Assembly (NCBI GenBank): GCA_051920445.1
Contig: JBPPLN010000001.1
Span: forward strand, 372,001-436,000
Origin: CAG-177 sp003514385
Lineage (GTDB): Bacteria > Bacillota > Clostridia > Oscillospirales > Acutalibacteraceae
Reading direction: 5' to 3'
Length of the DNA: 64,000 bases
The first letter of the stretch is position 1; every line of letters begins with the position of its first letter. Made by a program: the position numbers and the translations under genes. The notes under the pieces are model-generated. The model did no database searches, was not told the origin of the DNA, and saw nothing but the letters and a program-made list of their open reading frames with translations. Of the stretch, positions 59,409-64,000 are shown in pieces.

Positions 59409-60302
59409 TCAGCCCCCTATACCGCCGGCGATTTCAACGAGGCGTTTGAGCCTGTGATTGACACCCGAGCGCGTGAGCGGCGGATCTGTCATATCCGCAA
59501 GCTCGCTCAGACTCACTTCGGGGTTGTCCCGCCTCAGCTTCGCCATTTCGGCGAGCGGCACGGGCAGACTCTCGAGTCCGACGGTTCTTTCTATTTTTTC
59601 TATCGCTTCAACCTGCACTATCGCCGCATCGACAGTGCGGCTCAAATTGGCATTTTCAAAATTGACGCGCCTGTTGACATGGTTGACCATATCTTTGTGC
59701 ATCTTGATTCCCATAAGCTCGAGCGTCGAGTTCATCGCGCCGACGAGGGTCAAGAACTCCTCTATCTTCTCGCTGACTTTGAAATAGACGATATGGCTCG
59801 ACTTTCTCCTGACATATTTCGGATCGAATCCTACCTCGTCAAGCAATTGAATCAAATCATTGCAAAGCTTTTTATACGAGACGGAAAACTCAAGATGATA
59901 GTTTTTCTCGGGCGAGCTTATTGTTCCGCAGGCGATGAAAACGCCGCGCAAAAACGCGCCGAAGCAGCAATCCTCCGGGAGATTCGCCCTGTTGATGCGC
60001 AAAGAAATGTCGCTTTCGCTGTGGCCGAAAAACTCGAGGATTCGTTTTCTGTCCGCTTCGTCGGCAACAGAAACCGTGTATTTTGACACGCCCGACGAGA
60101 CGGACGGAGTAATATCAAAAAGCTCTTTTATAACATCGCAGTAGAGCTTCGCGATATTCTCGTTCTCGGTGACAAAGGATATCTCGGAGACGGAAAACAT
60201 TCTGCCGAAGAGCAGCATTCCGTAGGCTCTTGCCTGCGCGCAGCAATCCGAAAGCACAGGCACCTGCGCGAGTTCCTGCTTGACATCCGATGAGAACGAC
60301 AC
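59409..60302 (-). CDS. whiA: DNA-binding protein WhiA
   Basis: 297 residues, GTG start with AGGAGG 7 nt upstream. N-terminal LAGLIDADG-like domain (MSFSSDVKQELAQV ... YGMLLFGRMF), then the C-terminal HTH (VSLSELADMTDPPLTRSGVNHRLKRLVEIA). WhiA influences cell division and chromosome segregation in Bacillus and sporulation septation in Streptomyces. Directly after rapZ (11 nt); yvcK, normally between them in Firmicutes, is absent. Confidence 0.95.
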   Translation of the reverse strand: MSFSSDVKQELAQVPVLSDCCAQARAYGMLLFGRMFSVSEISFVTENENIAKLYCDVIKELFDITPSVSSGVSKYTVSVADEADRKRILEFFGHSESDISLRINRANLPEDCCFGAFLRGVFIACGTISSPEKNYHLEFSVSYKKLCNDLIQLLDEVGFDPKYVRRKSSHIVYFKVSEKIEEFLTLVGAMNSTLELMGIKMHKDMVNHVNRRVNFENANLSRTVDAAIVQVEAIEKIERTVGLESLPVPLAEMAKLRRDNPEVSLSELADMTDPPLTRSGVNHRLKRLVEIAGGIGG

Positions 60303-60313
60303 GGTTTTTCCTC

Positions 60314-61171
60314 CTATTTTTTCATATCGCGGTGCTGAACGGTCGCGATGCAGCCGATTTTTTCAAGATGAGCTTTCAGTAATTCCGCAAAGACGACCGA
60401 GCGGTGTCTGCCGCCGGTGCAGCCGACGGAAATGACCAGCTGGCTCTTGCCCTCTTTGCGATAAAGCGGGATAAGATAATCGAGCAGGTCGCAGAGCTTC
60501 GCTTCGAGTCCCCTCGCCTCGTCCCACTTGAGCACATAGTCCCTGACGGGATCTTCAAGCCCGGTATGCTGCTTGAGCTCGGCAACATAAAAAGGATTCG
60601 GCAAACAGCGCACATCGAACATCAGATCGGAATCGTTCGGGATGCCGTATTTGAATCCGAAAGACACGCAGTGAACTTTGAGAGCGTTGCCGGGATTGTC
60701 AAGAAACATCTCGCAGATACGGTTCCTGCAATCGGTCGGGGTCATATGCGAGCTGTCGATAACATAGTCGGCGATGCTCTTCGCGGGCTCGAGAATGCTG
60801 CGCTCTGCGGCGAGGGCATCGTTTATCGAGCCGTTATATTTATCGAGCAGAGGGTGCTTGCGCCTTGTCTCTTTATAGCGGCGGATAAGCACATCGTCGG
60901 AGGCATCGATAAACAGAAGCTTTGTGTCGCACTTGAGCTCCTTGAGCTCGACGATGGCGTTGAACAGATCGCCGAACGACGCGCCGACGCGGATATCGGT
61001 AACAATGGCGACCTTTTCTCTTTTTTCGCGGGAATTGAGCAGAAGCTGCGCGAAAGTCGGCATAAGCTTGGGCGGCATATTATCCACGCAGAAGTAGCCT
61101 ATGTCTTCAAGCGCATCAACAACTCTTGATTTTCCTGCACCGGACAGTCCGGTGACGATGGTGATCTCCAT
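60314..61171 (-). CDS. rapZ: RapZ/YvcJ family nucleotide-binding protein
   Basis: 285 residues. Walker A GLSGAGKS at 8-15, DNMPPKLMPTFAQ, and the C-terminal domain with SFGFKYGIP, FDVRCLPNPFYV, IGCTGGRHRSV. Firmicutes YvcJ binds GTP/ATP; E. coli RapZ regulates GlmZ sRNA and UDP-GlcNAc synthesis. Lies 19 nt after murB. AGGAG 9 nt before ATG 61171. Confidence 0.95.
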   Translation of the reverse strand: MEITIVTGLSGAGKSRVVDALEDIGYFCVDNMPPKLMPTFAQLLLNSREKREKVAIVTDIRVGASFGDLFNAIVELKELKCDTKLLFIDASDDVLIRRYKETRRKHPLLDKYNGSINDALAAERSILEPAKSIADYVIDSSHMTPTDCRNRICEMFLDNPGNALKVHCVSFGFKYGIPNDSDLMFDVRCLPNPFYVAELKQHTGLEDPVRDYVLKWDEARGLEAKLCDLLDYLIPLYRKEGKSQLVISVGCTGGRHRSVVFAELLKAHLEKIGCIATVQHRDMKK

Positions 61172-61190
61172 TTTATTTTCTCCTATAAAA

Positions 61191-62096
61191 TCAGCCGATG
61201 AGTCTGATCTCCGTTTCGAGCGTTACGCCTGTCTGAGCCTTGACGCGCGCCTGGACGTGCTTGATAAGGCTGAGAATATCGGACGCGGTAGCGCCGCCGC
61301 GGTTGATTATGAATCCCGCGTGCTTCTCGCTGACCTGCGCGCCGCCGACGCTGACGCCCTTGAGTCCGCACTGTTCAATGAGTGCGCCCGCAAAATGGCC
61401 CTCGGGGCGCTTGAATGTGCTGCCCGCGCTGGGATATTCAAGCGGCTGCTTATCCCTGCGGCGGGAAATGATATCGTGCATGGTATTTTTTATCTGCTCC
61501 GGGTCGCCGGGAGTCAGGCGAACGGAGGCGGCGGTTATGGCAAGACCGCTGTCCTCATATGCGCTGTGGCGATAAGAGAGCTGCATAGCCTCATTGTCAA
61601 GCTCGCCGGAAGTTCCGTCGGGCGAAACATATTCGCTGTTTATGAGCACATCCTTCATCTCGCCGCCGTAAGCTCCTGCGTTCATGAACACCGCGCCGCC
61701 GACGGTTCCGGGTATGCCATAGGCAAACTCGAGACCCGAGAGCGAATTTTCGAGCGCAAAGGAGCAAAGCTGAGCGAGGCTCGCGCCGCTCTGGGCGCGA
61801 ACGGTGTTTTCATCGGTCAGGGTTATTCCGCACTGCTTGCCGGTGAATATAACGGCGCCCTTTATGCCCTTGTCGCTGACGAGGACATTGCTGCCCTTAC
61901 CGAGGACGAACACCGGGATATCCTCTTTTTCGCAGAAGCGAACAAGCTTGGCAGTCTGCCCGGCGTCCTCGGGAGAGAGGAACAGCTCAGCGGGGCCGCC
62001 GACTTTAAAGCTCGTATAATTTTTCATTGACACTCCGCGCTCGGCACTGCATTCGAGCGAGAGGGCGTATTTTTCCAACGCTTCGATATTATTCAT
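61191..62096 (-). CDS. murB: UDP-N-acetylenolpyruvoylglucosamine reductase MurB
   Basis: 301 residues. FAD-binding LGKGSNVLVSD, GIPGTVGGAVFMNAGAYGGE, and catalytic Ser in SAGSTFKRP. C-terminal KVGGAQVSEKHAGFIINRGGATA is typical type II MurB. NADPH-dependent reduction to UDP-MurNAc in wall precursor synthesis. Between glucokinase and rapZ, a common clostridial order. Confidence 0.96.
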   Translation of the reverse strand: MNNIEALEKYALSLECSAERGVSMKNYTSFKVGGPAELFLSPEDAGQTAKLVRFCEKEDIPVFVLGKGSNVLVSDKGIKGAVIFTGKQCGITLTDENTVRAQSGASLAQLCSFALENSLSGLEFAYGIPGTVGGAVFMNAGAYGGEMKDVLINSEYVSPDGTSGELDNEAMQLSYRHSAYEDSGLAITAASVRLTPGDPEQIKNTMHDIISRRRDKQPLEYPSAGSTFKRPEGHFAGALIEQCGLKGVSVGGAQVSEKHAGFIINRGGATASDILSLIKHVQARVKAQTGVTLETEIRLIG

Positions 62097-62134
62097 AATA
62101 TCTCCAATATGTCGGCCGCACTGGCGGCGTTTAT

Positions 62135-63082
62135 TTATCTGTCGAGCAGAGCGGCGCCGATGAGTCCGGCGTCGTTGCCGAGTTCGGCAGAGATTATCTG
62201 AGTCTGAACCTTTGCATGGATGCTGTATCTCTCACGCTCGACCATCTTTCTCAGCGGAACGAGCAGGTTCTCTTTTTCATGGCCGATGCCGCCGCCGATG
62301 CAGATCATATCGGGCTGAAGGGCATTGACGACATTCGTTATGCCGGCTGCGAGATAGAAAATATACTGATTGACGACTTTTTTAGCAGTCTCGTCGCCTG
62401 CACGCATGGCATCAAAAGAAGTTCTGCCGTTGACGCGGCTGATATCGTTACCGACGAGATCCCACATAGCGGTATAGGGATCGTGGCGCATGGCATCTTT
62501 AGTCTGGCGGATAAGCGCGGTGGCGGAAGAATAGCTCTCCCAGCAGCCTCTGCGTCCGCAGGTGCAGGGCTCGCCGTCCGCGACGATGACCATATGACCC
62601 ATCTCGCCCGCGGCGTCGTTGACACCGGTGACGAGCTTGCCGTCTATGACAATACCGCTGCCGACTCCGGTTCCGAGAGTGATGGCGACAAAGCTGTTGA
62701 CACCCTTGCCTGCGCCCGCCTTTGCTTCGCCGAGTGCGGCGCAGTTCGCGTCGTTGTCGAGATAGATAGTCTTCTTGAGTCTCGACTCAAGGATATCGCG
62801 CGCGGGAACATTATCGAAAGCGAGGTTATTCGCATATTCGATAACGCCGTTCTTCTTGTTGACCGAGCCGGGGGTTCCGATACCTACGCTGACAACATCG
62901 TTCATGGTGATGCCCGCATCTATAACAGCAGCCTCGACAGCCTTGGCAACATCCTCAAGAATAGCTTCCGCCGCGCGGGGGCAATTTGTCTTGAGCTTGC
63001 CTCTGCCGATGATTTTCATTTCTTCATTGATGACGCCGGCAACGATATTCGTGCCGCCGAGATCGACTCCTACTCTGTACAT
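62135..63082 (-). CDS. glcK: ROK family glucokinase
   Basis: 315 residues from ATG 63082 (GGAGG 6 nt upstream). DLGGTNIVAG at 7-16 (ATP phosphate loop), LDNDANCAALGE (catalytic Asp), GEMGHM and the zinc motif CTCGRRGCWE. Phosphorylates glucose with ATP. Sits between hprK and murB and shares their direction, which joins sugar entry to catabolite regulation. Confidence 0.94.
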   Translation of the reverse strand: MYRVGVDLGGTNIVAGVINEEMKIIGRGKLKTNCPRAAEAILEDVAKAVEAAVIDAGITMNDVVSVGIGTPGSVNKKNGVIEYANNLAFDNVPARDILESRLKKTIYLDNDANCAALGEAKAGAGKGVNSFVAITLGTGVGSGIVIDGKLVTGVNDAAGEMGHMVIVADGEPCTCGRRGCWESYSSATALIRQTKDAMRHDPYTAMWDLVGNDISRVNGRTSFDAMRAGDETAKKVVNQYIFYLAAGITNVVNALQPDMICIGGGIGHEKENLLVPLRKMVERERYSIHAKVQTQIISAELGNDAGLIGAALLDR

Positions 63083-63128
63083 TTTTTTACCTCCAGATAG
63101 ACAGTTTCTCTCTCCCTGTCTTTTTATA

Positions 63129-64000
63129 TCAGAAATCATGCCAGACTTCAAGTTCCTTCTTCTCGGGAACTATATCATCCGTCATGCCGAGCGAATGCAG
63201 CAGCTCGCGCGCCGCATTATAGCCCATTTTCTTTTGCCTGTTATTCATCGCCGCCGCTTCGATTATTATCGAAAGATTTCGTCCGGGTTTGACCGGAACG
63301 ACGGTCAGCGGGATATTTATGCCGAGTATCTCGACATACTCGTTATCGAGGCCGAGGCGGTCATAGACCTTTTCGTTATCCCACGGCTCGAGCTGAACGA
63401 CCATATCGATTTTCTCGGTCATTTTGACAGCGCCCATACCGAATATTCTGCGGGCGTTTATTATGCCGACGCCGCGCAGCTCGATAAAGTGGCGTATATT
63501 ATCCGGTGCACTGCCGACGAGCGTTCTCGAAGAGACACGGCGAATCTCGACCGCGTCGTCCGCTATCAGTCGGTGACCGCGCTTTATAAGCTCAAGGGCA
63601 GTCTCGCTCTTGCCGACGCCGCTGTCACCGAGAATCAGGACACCCTCGCCGCTGACTTCGACAAGCACGCCGTGGCGCGTGATGCGCTGGGCGAGCTCGA
63701 CGCCCAGATATGATATAAGAGTTGACATACAGCCGGAAGTGGAATCCGGGCTTGTCAGGATCGGCACAGAATATTTCTGCGCATATTCGCGCAGCTTATC
63801 CGGGCACTCGAGCGAACGGGTGATAACGACGGCGACGGGCTCGGTCGCCATCAGCCGCTCCATGCTCGCCGCGGCGGCATCCTCATCGAGGCTCGAAATA
63901 TAGTTCATCTCGGCGAGGCCGAGGAACTGGATACGCTCGGCATCGAAATACGCGCTGTAGCCTGCGAGCATAAGCCCGGGGCGGTTGACATCCTGCGATG
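63129..64000 (-). CDS. hprK: HPr kinase/phosphorylase, 5' end outside window
   Basis: 290 residues visible, frame open to the right edge (SQDVNRPGLMLAGY...), so about 20-25 N-terminal residues are missing. Walker A GDSGVGKS, His in the signature ITRHGVLVEV-like region, and ELRGVGIINARRIFGMGAV, the HprK signature loop. Phosphorylates or dephosphorylates HPr Ser46 in response to fructose 1,6-bisphosphate, controlling CcpA-type catabolite repression. 46 nt upstream of glcK. Confidence 0.95.
   Translation of the reverse strand, partial: SQDVNRPGLMLAGYSAYFDAERIQFLGLAEMNYISSLDEDAAAASMERLMATEPVAVVITRSLECPDKLREYAQKYSVPILTSPDSTSGCMSTLISYLGVELAQRITRHGVLVEVSGEGVLILGDSGVGKSETALELIKRGHRLIADDAVEIRRVSSRTLVGSAPDNIRHFIELRGVGIINARRIFGMGAVKMTEKIDMVVQLEPWDNEKVYDRLGLDNEYVEILGINIPLTVVPVKPGRNLSIIIEAAAMNNRQKKMGYNAARELLHSLGMTDDIVPEKKELEVWHDF

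Noticed and set aside
1..64000. CRISPR arrays, tRNA/rRNA genes, transposases, prophage genes
   Set aside because: None seen: no regularly spaced direct repeats, no cloverleaf-like runs with GGTTCGA arms and CCA, and no integrase, capsid or DDE-type protein among the frames read.

Overview
The window reads as chromosomal core sequence from an anaerobic, endospore-forming, Gram-positive bacterium of the Clostridia, most like the Oscillospiraceae/Ruminococcaceae. The sequence evidence is a spoIIAA-spoIIAB-sigF operon, yabP/yabQ and a spoVB-type flippase, the divIC/rqcP/mazG neighbourhood, an HprK-glucokinase-MurB-RapZ-WhiA run, hemZ beside dtd and rel, strong AGGAGG ribosome binding sites with frequent GTG and TTG starts, and small palindromic repeats of the kind scattered through these genomes. 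Genus and species cannot be read from the window. No tRNA, rRNA, CRISPR array, prophage or transposase was seen.

Layout. 0.0-5.1 kb: partial lipid kinase, rRNA methyltransferase, long HPF, amidohydrolase plus an orphan class I fumarase alpha subunit. 4.4-9.5 kb (minus): S1 protein, divIC, yabQ, yabP, rqcP, hup, mazG and a flippase, the B. subtilis yabM-yabR order with hup inserted. 9.6-17.5 kb (minus): nucleoside kinase, hemZ, MBL hydrolase, dtd, rel, recJ. 17.6-20.8 kb: two small envelope proteins and an AbrB-controlled ABC transporter. 21-23.4 kb (plus): glutamate dehydrogenase and a YdjC-type deacetylase. 23.4-25.0 kb: a gene-poor stretch with a composite repeat, an unrecognised minus-strand RNA under a near-consensus promoter, a DUF1292 gene and a good 6S RNA candidate. 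25-28.4 kb: a propeller-like protein, a secreted DUF4434 protein and a secreted lipase. 28.5-40.8 kb: YgjP-type peptidase with a disturbed 5' end, DapA-family aldolase, spoIIA operon, folC-valS, alpha/beta hydrolase, spoVB, thiamine pyrophosphokinase and an LCP protein. 40.8-42.0 kb: a 1.2 kb repeat-rich non-coding island. 42-47.8 kb (minus): DUF3006, ComEC-like MBL protein, FtsK/SpoIIIE, UppP, YlzJ and TepA. 48-51.2 kb (plus): aconitase and isocitrate dehydrogenase. 51.3-64 kb (minus): PcrA/UvrD, PfkA, an AT-rich acyltransferase, DnaE, WhiA, RapZ, MurB, glucokinase and partial HprK.

How the genes fit together. Aconitase, isocitrate dehydrogenase and glutamate dehydrogenase would supply the oxidative TCA branch that makes glutamate, but citrate synthase is not here and fumarase lacks its beta subunit. 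Glucokinase, phosphofructokinase and HprK connect sugar phosphorylation with catabolite control. MurB, UppP, LCP, WhiA, DivIC and FtsK are wall and division functions. SigF, SpoIIAA/AB, YabP, YabQ, SpoVB and SpoIIIE-type FtsK belong to sporulation. Rel, HPF and 6S RNA form a stationary-phase set.

Most of the window is ordinary core genome. The least explained parts are the RNA-rich segment at 23.7-24.2 kb, the repeat island at 41 kb that seems to abut a truncated gene start, three isolated mini-ORFs each with a strong ribosome binding site (14, 15 and 17 codons), and the AbrB operator-promoter at 20.8 kb.
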